Assembly (NCBI GenBank): GCA_947311845.1
Contig: CAMZMU010000040.1
Coordinates: 56,438,330 to 56,502,329, forward strand
Origin: Poa pratensis
Taxonomy: Eukaryota; Streptophyta; Magnoliopsida; Poales; Poaceae
Length of the DNA: 64,000 nucleotides
Reading direction: 5' to 3'
The notes under the pieces are model-generated. The model ran no database searches. It was not told the DNA's origin and saw nothing but the letters and a program-made list of their open reading frames with translations. Positions 11,081 to 20,331 of this stretch are shown piece after piece. Each line of letters starts with the position of its first letter. Position 1 is the stretch's first letter. The position numbers and the translations under genes are program-made.

Positions 11081-13384
11081 TCAGATAGCAGCCATACCCG
11101 CCCTGCGCCGGCCACCGCAGGCGTTGGCCACCAGCTCGGTGAGCGCACAGATCTGGCTCTCAGACAGGGGCCCCTTGAAGTACTGTGCGTAGCGGGCCAG
11201 CAGACCAGCAGGGTCGATCAGTGGCTCCTCAAACTCCTCCCCAAGCTTGCGGCAGACAAGCTTCTTGGCCATGGTGAGAGGAGTGCCTTGCAGCTCCGGT
11301 GGGCGGTTGGCGATGCGGCGACTGCGCCGCAGCGTGTCTGGGCAGGGAGGTGCTTTTGCCTTCGCCCGCTTGGGGGTGCTGAGAGGCCTGAAGATGGGCC
11401 CCGTAAGGATGCCCGGCGAAATGGGCCCTCCAACTTGGCCCAGGAAGGCCTGCAGCGGAGTCTGAATTCCTGGCCCGTCACCGGCAACGATCTGGCCCGC
11501 ATCATGGGCCTCCAAGCCAGGGACGGCGGCAGTATGGAGTGGCGCGATCCTGCCAGGCATGGGCGTCGCCTCGGGTCCCACCTGCAACTCCAGCTCAGCC
11601 TGGTCAGCGCGGACCACCACCTCCAGCTCAGCACGGGCCTCGATTATTGCTGCTGCGGCATCTGCGGCAGCAGTAGGGCCTTTTTCCGTGCCCGTGATCA
11701 CCTGCTCGGAAGAGGCAAAGGAGCGTGTTGGCAGGGGAGAGACTGCCGCGTCGTCAGCGACAGGAGTTGGCAACTTCTCGCTGTCCCCGTCAGCATGAAC
11801 AGGGGTCAGCGCGCCCACTGATTGGGCAGAGGGAGGAGCGTCCTGGTTTATCACAGGCCTCGTGACAAGTGTCGGCGAAGAGTCAGGGCCCACAGGGTTT
11901 GGAACGGCGTCAGCAACTCCAAGCACCGCCGCTAGGGTTCCGTCGGGGGTCGCCTGCCCCGCTTGGATGGCTAGCAGAGATGGCTCCGACACCTGCGCCG
12001 CCGCACGCTGGACAGGAACGTAGACTTGGCGGCGGCGCTGGCGCCGCTGCTGCCTGTCTGCGGCACCAAGCCGCTGGAAGACGGAACCGGCGGCCGTCTG
12101 GTTGAAGCTGTGCGCCGGCATGCCCTCGGTGACGAGGAAGACCCTGCAGCGGTAGGTCACCATCTCGGCGAGGAAGCGCCTGGTCCACCGCTTGACCACC
12201 AGCGGCGTGCCGCCGATGCGGATGGCGGAGTTGAAGGCGAAGAGGTTGCGCCACTGCTGGGAGGTGAAACGTACCAGAAAAGCATCGTGGCAGAGCAGGC
12301 TGACGGAGACGGAGTCCGGCGGCAGGAGCGGGAACTTGTCGTGGATGCCTTCGACGATGCGCGACGGCCACAGCGGGCGCCGGCCGCCTGCCACCTGGAG
12401 GACCAGCGCGTGGCTCCGTAGGCGGACCTCCTCGTCCACCATCTCCTGGTCGAGCTCGACGATGACGTGCGACCGGCCCGCCCTCCGCAGGGGCGCACCG
12501 GGCGCGTAGGGGTGCGCCACCGGCATGTCGGGAGTGCTCATCTGCTGCACAGCCATGGGGTCGACCTGGGGCGTGTCCGCCTCGGGGAAGAGCAGCCGCT
12601 GCTGCACCGGCTCCTTCGCAGGGAAGACCAGCCTCTCCTTGACTGGCGGTGGCCGTGCGTCGGTTAGCGGACCAAGCCTCGCCTTTGCAGGTAACTTCTT
12701 GAGCAGTGGGGAACGGGTGCTGGGTGGTGGCGGCGGTGGGCGGCGGAAGCGCTGGTGGATGGTGGGAGGAAGGCTTTTTGTGGGAGGTCACGAGCTCTGC
12801 AGTCAACAGCTATGTGTCCTGCTTGGCGGCAATGGCGGCACCTGATAAGATTTGTGCAGGAGGCAATGCGGTGGTTTGGTGAATGACATTTGAAACAGCG
12901 ACCACGGAGGTCGTACTTGTAGAGCTGCTTGTGCCTCCACTAGAAGGAGCCCTCCTCGGGGAGGAAGAAGGAGGTGGGGGTTGGGGTGGCAAGGGCGCTC
13001 CGAGATCTCTCCTATTCTTCCGGTTCTGCACCACTGTCCATGGCCGGCCAGCATCAGGGCAGGAGCATGGGCCGCCGCGGCATTGAAATCCATAGGCTGC
13101 ACATCGCAGAGCGCACCATCAATGCCAAGGCCATCAATGGCGTCAGGGAACTCGCTTTCACCGGGGAATAGCTGAGCACGAAGCACTGTAGCATAGGAAG
13201 GCCTTTGCCCAGCGGGAGAGGAAGAAGATCCCGACGAACCATCAGATTCCGAGCTGCCACTGGAAAGCGAGATGCGTTCAGATCCAGGACTAGGGGTGGG
13301 TGAGACATGGGATTGTGTCGCCGGAGTAGCGACCAGCGAGTGGGGTGGCGGCGTGGAGAGGGTGGGGGAGGCTGCAGGGGTCAT
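11081..13384 (-). pseudogene. LINE ORF1 (gag-like, zinc knuckles)
   Basis: GC-rich minus-strand ORF1, broken into frames. The N-terminal part (13384 to about 12950) is Ser/Pro-rich. Around 12930-12790 one frame reads two consecutive CCHC zinc knuckles, CFKCHSPNHRIASC and CRHCRQAGHIAVDC, typical of nucleic-acid-binding ORF1 proteins. From 12607 to 11081 a 508-residue frame continues with a DUF4283-like region (VSLLCHDAFLVRFTSQQWRN, RWTRRF) and a long Ala/Pro-rich tail ending in a basic segment. At least one frameshift separates the knuckle frame from the 508-residue frame. ORF1 proteins coat the LINE RNA. The GC-rich composition contrasts with the AT-rich flanks. Confidence 0.8.
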
Positions 13385-13525
13385 GGTGGTGGCTGGGATG
13401 GTCGGCGGCCGAGGTGGCCACCGGCGGCGCTCGGGCGAAGCCTAGGAGCTCAGCGAGAGCGTGGGCAGGGCGAGAGTTCTGTTTACCTTAATAGACAAAA
13501 GAAAATTAAGACAAAGACAGCTTCA

Positions 13526-13542
13526 TCACTATCTAGTCTCTC
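13526..13542. repeat. Right target site duplication of LINE
   Basis: Partner of 7322-7338. The single difference turns a CAG codon of the host F-box frame into TAG in this copy. Confidence 0.9.
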
Positions 13543-13775
13543 ATGTTGTACACCCCGGAGTCTCGAAAGGGATCCTCATAAATCTACTTGTTGGACATGG
13601 TCATGTACTGTTCATTTTCGTTGATGAAGTAGATGCGATCGTCTCGAACTCCGATTCCACCACGGCGCCACAAGCGAGAAGCTCGGAGCAGCATTTGGCC
13701 GACGACGAGCAAACGCCCTATCAACGTATCAACCTCCATCCACCGTCCACGACCACGGCCGTCGCTTAGACACAC
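13541..13775 (-). pseudogene. DUF295 F-box pseudogene (D), upstream part
   Basis: The minus-strand frames read WMEVDTLIGRLLVVGQ, then DDRIYFINENEQ, then (after a one-base shift) YEDPFRDSGVYNMRD. These line up with the DUF295 C-terminal signature of the intact genes: NLGGHALFLGQ, EDCIYFMCDY and NPFRDSGVYNIRNG. At least two frameshifts are present. The N-terminal F-box half is missing: the LTR element starting at 13776 abuts it. The remaining 3' codons are at 7287-7338, beyond the LINE. Confidence 0.75.
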
Positions 13776-15045
13776 TGTCGGGGATGTGACCCGGGTACCC
13801 CAGAGTTGATGGTTTCGTTGAGTTGTTGGAGGAGGCAGCAAAGAAATAAGTAAGCAATAAAAGGAAAAGCAGACCAAGCTGACCGAATCAAGTTCTTGAC
13901 CGAATCAAGGGAGCAGCCTCGGCTGGGCTTGCATGCATAGCTCACGTACACATGCATTCACGTGCACATGCATTCACGTACGCATGCATGCTCGCGTACG
14001 TGCACGGCAGGCCGAATCTCCTCTGGCCGGGTCTTCTCTAGCTGGCCGAGGCTGGCTGGCCGGGTTTTCCCTGGCAGGCCGAGGCAGGATGGCGAGGCTG
14101 GCCAGGCCGAATTTCCTCGGGTGGGCCAAGCTGGCTACCTCGGCTGGCTGGACTGGACATATACCTCGGCTGGCTGGGCTACACCTCGGCAGCAATCTCC
14201 AGGAGCATCACCTCTACACCGACAACTCCAACCGGATCACTCTCCGCAGACGCCGGGACATCCCTAACCAGATCACTCTTCATCCTTAACCGGATCACTG
14301 ACATCCCTAACTGGATCACTCTCCGCAGACGCCGGGGACATCCCTAACCGGATCACTCTCCCAGATGCCAGGACATCCCTAACCGGATCACTCTCCGCAG
14401 ACGCCGGGACATCCCTAACCAGATCATCTCCGCCGATGCCGGGACATCCTTATCCGAATCATCACAAATATCTTCAGGAGAGGATAAGAAGAGGACGTGG
14501 AGATTCAGAGGACAACGGCTAAAAGACAAAGGCAAGGACGACATCTCCCAGAGATGCCGGAGACAAGTGCTAGGAGACAAAGGAGTCAACTCATCAACAA
14601 TGTTTGTACAGTGCATTGTGCCTCCTCATCCACTCATTGTCCCCTGGGTTCCCCTTTATAAGGATCACCAGGGGGAGAGCTTGAGGAGAGAGACGCGCGG
14701 GTGCGCGCAGCCAGAGGCTCTTCTCCCTTGCCTCTTCTTCTTCCTAGAGTTTCTCACCATTGTTGGATCAAACAGCTCGAGGAGCATTTGTAGCCCACCG
14801 TATGCAAAGAGGAGAATACACCAAGTAGGCTAGTGCTGCAGTAGGGGTTTTACCTCCTCACGAGGGCCCCGAAGCAGGGTATATCGTGTGTGCTTTGTGT
14901 TCTTGGTTGTTCGTTCTTGTTCTTGCAGTGTTCTTCGTGTTCTTCGTGTGCGGTTCCATCGCGCAATCCCTCCCCGAATCCACAAGCATCCGTTCGGCCC
15001 CAGAATAAGCCACCCCGTGGCATCTGCGTGTTCCCCACCACGACA
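13776..15045 (+). repeat. LTR 1 of non-coding gypsy-type element
   Basis: A 1,270-bp direct repeat of 18077-19302. It opens TGTCGGGGATGTGACC and closes ACCACGACA, giving the standard TG...CA ends. It is followed at once by a primer-binding-like sequence (gttggcacccaccgtggggc). Inside, a 36-bp unit (ggatcactctccgcagacgc and flank) is tandemly repeated at about 14230-14420, and this LTR has one unit more than its partner. About ten substitutions separate the two LTRs by hand count. No matching 5-bp TSD was found outside the pair. Confidence 0.85.
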
Positions 15046-16789
15046 GTTGGCACCCACCGTGGGGCTGATAGTGGTGCTTGCCGGATCAATTCGGACGGGA
15101 TCTGCGGCATCAACGCGGGGACTCGACATCACCACTGTCCTCCGCGCTCTAGCTCACTGCGGTGAGCTGAGGCTGGCGTAGCCTCCGCCAGCGGGCGTCA
15201 TCAGCAGATCTCAGTTCTATCCCTGCTCCGCGTCCCGCTTCGCCGGCTCGCTGGCCGCGTTCCAGCCATGTATCCTCCGTTCAGGTCAGTGCCGGCTGGC
15301 CGCGTCTCGGCTGTTCCTCCGCGCGCCCGTGCGCCCGAGTTCCTCGTCTTCTTCCGCGGCCAGCTGCGCCTCACTGCCCGGCTCCGGCCTTTCCGCGCCC
15401 GTGTACGCGCCGGCTGGTCCGTCGCCGGCCTGCTAGCCTCCTTGCTGGCCGGCTACTCCGCTGCTTCCCCGTCGGATAGTTTGTCCATGTACAAAGAATC
15501 AGCAGTACAATAGGCTCGTCCTGCGTAGTGTGCTGGCCGCTCACTCATCCGGATTACTATTCAGCCAATGCATGGGGCGAGTATGTGTGAGCTAGCCTCG
15601 CGTGTGTTTCTGTGCACTCGAGCCAGGCCTGCACGTGTGGAGCAGATTTGTGCTTGCATGTGTGAGCAGCTACCTACCTTGCCAAGTGCACCAACGATGC
15701 ATCCAGATAAAGGAAGAGAGAGAGTGAAGAGAGGAAGAGAATCTCGGCCAGCGTATGATTGTGCCGGCAGACCAGGGGAAAAGAAGAAATAGAAAAGAGA
15801 ATGGCGCTGGGAGGAAGGACCGACATACTGCATATGTCGGCAGCCGAGTTAACTCCCTCACCAAATAACAGAGATAGGGATGCCGACATACATGCGTATC
15901 TCGGCCAGCGCGCGTTGCAGAGAAGAAAACATTTACCTCGGTCAAGAATTAATTGCTGAGGTCAGGCAAATAAGGGGCCGACACGAGCGTGCCGGCTAAG
16001 AAATAATGACTCGGTCAGATCGATTCTGGCCGACATGAAATATCCCGGCCGGCGTTGAAAAATATGCCTCGGGCCGAAATAAAAAAGATGATATATCAGC
16101 TTCGCCGGATTAACCGATGAACCAGGCCGGATGAGCTGTACCCGGTTTTACACTTGCAGGAGTCCTCCGTCGCGTGACCCCATTGGATCAGCTAGACCAA
16201 CTGCACCCGAATCAGTCGCATCCGAGCAGTCCGAGTCTAGCCCCTCGGCGGTTGGAATATCTAGCCTGCATCCATTTATACGCCTCCATCCAGTCTGCAC
16301 CAACCACGCGATGTAAGTATTTACAGCATTTGGTTCTGTACCGCACGTACATGGTTAATCCTGAAAGTAACTCGGGGACTGCCCCTTCGTATCTCGCTTA
16401 GTTGTTTTCCCCGGGGGCAAAGTGTTTTGACCCGGGGACTGGATAGCCAGTCCAGTTTAGTTTTGTCTCAAAAGTTACTCGGGGACTGCCCCTTCGCTTT
16501 TTGTCTAGTGTTTCCCCCTGGACAAGATGTCTTGACCCGGGGACTGGGTAGCCAGTCCGTTTTACACCTTCTCATAGATAAGAAAAGTAACTCGGGGACT
16601 CGGTTGAAACCGAGTCTAGTTTTTTGTGCATAGTATCTGCTGTTAGATTCGTTTTCTATCAACTGCTATAGCTAGTTTGCCTCGATTAGTATAATGGTTG
16701 TTTCCGTCAATTATTCTTCATGATATGTATGTTGGACTAACGTTGAAAGGTGACATCGGTTTTGTTGAGAACGTTCGTTACTGAGGTAT

Positions 16790-16970
16790 CCTGGAAATCC
16801 GGATCACATTGGTAATCCGAATCATATTGGAAATCGGATCACATTGGCAATCCGAATCATATTGGAAATCCGGATCATATTTGTAATCCGGGTCATATTG
16901 GTAATCCAGATCATATTGGAAATCCGGATCATATTGGAAATCCGGGTCATAATGGAAATCCAAGGTATCA
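16790..16970. repeat. Short tandem array, about 18-bp unit
   Basis: About ten degenerate copies of a unit like ATCCGGATCATATTGGAA. The periodic minus-strand frame (QYDPDF-like repeats) is a by-product of the repeat and not a gene. Confidence 0.85.
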
Positions 16971-17504
16971 TGATTATATTGGTTGTCTCAAAATCATCCA
17001 AGGTATCCTAGCATTATCGGTACTCTCTAGATCGCCGTTTATTTCGGTTTACCACAGTATCACGGTATCGTTCCCCATCCCGGATCGCCGTTTATTTCGG
17101 TTTGTCACAATATCATGACATCATTCCATATCCCACATCGCTGTTTATTCTGTTTGCCCGCGTATCATGGCATCATTTGTATACCAGATCTTTGTTTATG
17201 TTTGTTAGCCAGAGGCAACCTTTGAGATATGTTTTTGCAGGTTGTATGTCAGTCCAGCAGTGGCTGGAGACATCTATGTCGGTATACGTCCAAAGTGGCT
17301 AAAACAGGCATTTGAGACATGGTTACGTCAAACCAGCAGTGGCTGGAGACATCTATGTCGGTATACGCCCGAAGTGGCTAAGAACCGACATATGAGTTAT
17401 GCCCAAAGAGGCCGAGGTACCGAGACATGTGTGATATGCGCAAAGAGGCCGAGATACCGAGACATATGAGATATATACTTGCAGGTTTATGTCGGTCCAG
17501 CTTA

Positions 17505-17770
17505 CGCTGGCGGCATCCAAGTTCGGTAAAAGCCTGGAGGGCTAACCGACGCTGGCGGCATCCGAGTTCGGTAAAAGCCTGGAGGGCTAACCGACGCTGG
17601 CGGCATCCGAGTTCGGTAAAAGCCAGGAGGGCTAACCGACGCTGGCGGCATCCGAGTTCGGTAAAAGCCAGGAGGGCTAACCGACGCTGGCGGCATCCCA
17701 GTCGGTAAAAGCCAGGAGGGCTAACCGACGCTGGCGACATCCGAGTTCGGTAAAGGCCAGGAGGGCTAAC
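17505..17770. repeat. 45-bp tandem array, about six units
   Basis: Unit GCTGGCGGCATCCGAGTTCG followed by gtaaaagccaggagggctaa and ccgac, 45 bp, nearly perfect over about six copies. Because 45 is a multiple of three, both strands stay open and give 15-residue repeats. With no spacer sequences it is a minisatellite inside the LTR element, not a CRISPR array. Confidence 0.9.
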
Positions 17771-18076
17771 AACCGACAAACAGTGGTGGCCATGCAGGCA
17801 GTGTGCCAAATTGCCCAATATCGGCAGAGACATCTGTGTGTGGCCATGCCCGTGTAGCCAGCACAGTTCCAGTGCAAACTGTCATCTCGTTGTTGATTCG
17901 GGTGAGCTCGGTCAACCGGATGTCGCATTTGGCCTGGAAGGCATGGCTAGATGTCCGAATTACAAAGGCGCCCATCCAAGCAGGAGGTTGTGCGTATGGA
18001 GGTTTTGTTTGATGTGATTCTTCTTTTTTGTAAGTCTACGCGCGACTCTGCGAGTCCCCCGTAGCCTCGGGACTAC

Positions 18077-19302
18077 TGTCGGGGATGTGACCCCGGGTAC
18101 CCCAGAGTTGATGGTTTCGTTGAGTTGTTGGAGGAGGCAGCAAAGAAATAAGTAAGCAATAAAAGGAAAAGCAGACCAAGCTGACCGAATCAAGTTCTGG
18201 ACCGAATCAAGGGAGCAGCCTCGGCTGGGCTTGCATGCATAGCTCACGTACACATGCATTCACGTGCACATGCATTCACGTACGCATGCATGCTCGCGTA
18301 CGTGCACGGCAGGCCGAATCTCCTCTGGCCGGGTCTTCTCTAGCTGGCCGAGGCAGGCTGGCCGGGTTTTCCCTGGCAGGCCGAGGCAGGATGGCGAGGC
18401 TGGCCAGGCCGAATTTCCTCGGGTGGGCCAAGCTGGCTACCTCGGCTGGCTGGACTGGCCATATACCTCGGCTGGCTGGGCTACACCTCGGCAGCAATCT
18501 CCAGGAGCATCACCTCTACACCGACATCTCCAACCGGATCACTCTCCGCAGACACCGGGACATCCCTAACCAGATCACTCTTCATCCTTATCCGGATCAC
18601 TGACAGCCCTAACTGGATCACTCTCCGCAGACGCCGGGGACATCCCTAACCGGATCACTCTCCCAGACGCCGGGACATCCCTAACCAGATCATCTCCGCC
18701 GATGCCGGGACATCCTTATCCGAATCATCACAAATATCTTCAGGAGAGGATAAGAAGAGGACGTGGAGATTCAGAGGACAACGGCTAAAAGACAAAGGCA
18801 AGGACGACATCTCCCAGAGATGCCGGAGACAAGTGCTAGGAGACAAAGGAGTCAACTCATCAACAGTGTTTGTACAGTGCATTGTGCCTCCTCATCCACT
18901 CATTGTCCCCTGGGTTCCCCTTTATAAGGATCACCAGGGGGAGAGCTTGAGGAGAGAGACGCGCGGGTGCGCGCAGCCAGAGGCTCTTCTCCCTTGCCTC
19001 TTCTTCTTCCTAGAGTTTCTCACCATTGTTGGATCAAACAGCTCGAGGAGCATTTGTAGCCCACCGTATGCAAAGAGGAGAATACACCAAGTAGGCTAGT
19101 GCTGCAGTAGGGGTTTTACCTCCTCACGAGGGCCCCGAAGCAGGGTATATCGTGTGTGCTTTGTGTTCTTGGTTGTTCGTTCTTGTTCTTGCAGTGTTCT
19201 TCGTGTGCGGTTCCATCGCGCAATCCCTCCCCGAATCCACAAGCATCCGTTCGGCCCCAGAATAAGCCACCCCGTGGCATCTGCGTGTTTCCCACCACGA
19301 CA
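18077..19302 (+). repeat. LTR 2 of non-coding gypsy-type element
   Basis: A 1,226-bp copy of LTR 1, shorter by one 36-bp internal unit and one 9-bp ttcttcgtg unit. Unusually it is followed by the same primer-binding and leader sequence as LTR 1 (19303-19369), so structurally it behaves as a 5' LTR of a second, truncated unit. Confidence 0.85.
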
Positions 19303-19369
19303 GTTGGCACCCACCGTGGGGCTGATAGTGGTGCTTGCCGGATCAATTCGGACGGGATCTGCGGCATCA
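19303..19369 (+). repeat. Second primer-binding/leader region after LTR 2
   Basis: This segment repeats 15046-15112 (gttggcacccaccgtggggc through gatctgcggcatca) and then stops where Helitron-type sequence begins. It shows the array LTR-internal-LTR-internal, as produced by unequal recombination between elements, with the second internal part cut off. Confidence 0.8.
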
Positions 19370-20331
19370 CGTGAACAGTTATGCACAGTACTCGGGGTAC
19401 AGTGCTTTTTTTTTTGAAATTTTTTCCCAATATTTTTTTCCTCATAAAAAATATAAAAAAAAGGCTGCAAACTTTCATGGCCTGTGAGCACACCGAGACT
19501 GTTCACGTGAACAGTTATGAACAGTACTCGGGGTACAGTGCTCTTTTTTTTTGTGAAATTTTTTTCCCAAATTTTTTTTTCTCATAAAAAATATACAAAA
19601 ATTACATACACCAAAAAACTATACACGAAACGTATGCGTGTCGACGGGTAGACTCCATTCCCGTGAACGGTTTCCAGTTTTGTCGACTTCACCTTCTCAA
19701 TTTTGGATCCAAACTCGCACAAACATTTGACGAATTTTGTCCAATTTTTTGCAGAAAAGTCCCCACGTTTCCAACAAATTATATACACGAAATATATGCG
19801 CGTCGACGGGTAGGCTTCATCCCCGTGATCGGTTTCGAGTTCTGTCGACTCCAACTCCTCAATTTTGGATCCAAATTCGCACAAACATTTGACGCATTTT
19901 GTCCTTTTTTGCAGAAAAGTCCCCGCGTTTTCAACAAATTATATACACGAAATATATGCATGTCGACGGGTAGGCTCCATCCCCGTGAACGGTTTCGTGT
20001 TCTGTTGACTCTAACTGCTCAATTTTGGATCCAAATTCGCACAAACATTTCGACGAATTTTGTCCAATTTTTTTCAGGAAAGCCCCCGAGTTTCCCAAAA
20101 ATTATATACACGAAACATATGCGCGTCGACGAGTAGATTCCATCCGCGTGATCGGTTTTGAGTTTGGTCGACTCTAACTCCTCAATTTTGGATCCAAATT
20201 CACGCAAACATTTCACGAATTTCATCAAATTCGAATTTCCTTCAACATTTATTATGTCATTATAACAAAATATTTCATACATAAAATTTCTCTTAAAGGG
20301 TGCGGCGTGTCGCCGCGCCGAATTCAACTAG
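19367..20331 (+). mobile_element. Helitron-like element H1
   Basis: The 3' end has the Helitron signature: a perfect hairpin GCGGCG-tgt-CGCCGC (20302-20316) followed 11 bases later by CTAG (20328-20331) and a T. The probable 5' end is TCACGTGAACAG at 19367, inside the truncated LTR-element leader. Content: a 135-bp tandem duplication (19370 and 19505) starting CGTGAACAGTTATG, then four copies of a 161-bp unit. No helicase coding, so non-autonomous. The 5' border is less certain because TCA is shared with the leader. Confidence 0.65.
19613..20250. repeat. Tandem array of four 161-bp units inside H1
   Basis: Units begin near 19620, 19783, 19943 and 20105 at tatacacgaaa, and each contains GCGCGTCGACGGGTAG-like, CTCAATTTTGGATCCAAATT and CACAAACATTT blocks. 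A single related unit lies at 58945-59100 within another Helitron-like element. Confidence 0.85.

Larger units (their letters stand above)
7339..13525 (-). mobile_element. Near full-length L1-type LINE
   Basis: About 6.2-kb non-LTR retrotransposon on the minus strand. It ends at its 3' side in an A tract (TTTTTTT at 7339-7345 on the plus strand) and is bounded by a 17-bp TSD (7322-7338 and 13526-13542). It carries ORF1 (zinc knuckles and RNA-binding region, 13384-11081) and ORF2 (endonuclease, reverse transcriptase, zf-RVT domain, 11031-7414), separated by about 50 bp as in other plant L1 elements. Both ORFs carry frameshifts, so the copy is dead. A T-rich strand with A tail plus long TSD is the signature of target-primed reverse transcription. 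It sits in the coding end of a DUF295 F-box pseudogene. Confidence 0.93.
15046..18076 (+). mobile_element. Internal region of non-coding (LARD-like) LTR element
   Basis: About 3.0 kb between the two LTRs with no gag or pol domain in any frame, so the element must have used proteins from elsewhere. It contains a GC-rich first part, a repeated ACTCGGGGACTGCCCC block (16370-16600), an 18-bp tandem array (16790-16970), longer repeats around CAGCAGTGGCTGGAGACATC (17265-17400) and a 45-bp tandem array (17505-17770). The sequence gagtcccccgtagcctcggg before 18077 serves as the likely polypurine region. Superfamily assignment to gypsy is by style only. Confidence 0.7.

Noticed and set aside
11218..12509. 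Plus-strand and alternative-frame ORFs opposite LINE ORF1
   Set aside because: Shadows of GC-rich ORF1, which reads on the minus strand and has recognisable zinc knuckles nearby.
16778..16963. QYDPDF-repeat protein
   Set aside because: The frame is a by-product of the 18-bp tandem array.
17505..17770. CRISPR-like array of 45-bp repeats
   Set aside because: The units are contiguous with no spacers and lie in a plant LTR element; it is a minisatellite.
13776..19302. Complete element with normal 5' and 3' LTRs
   Set aside because: No 5-bp TSD (cacac on the left, no match on the right), and LTR 2 is followed by a primer-binding region, so it is not a simple intact insertion.
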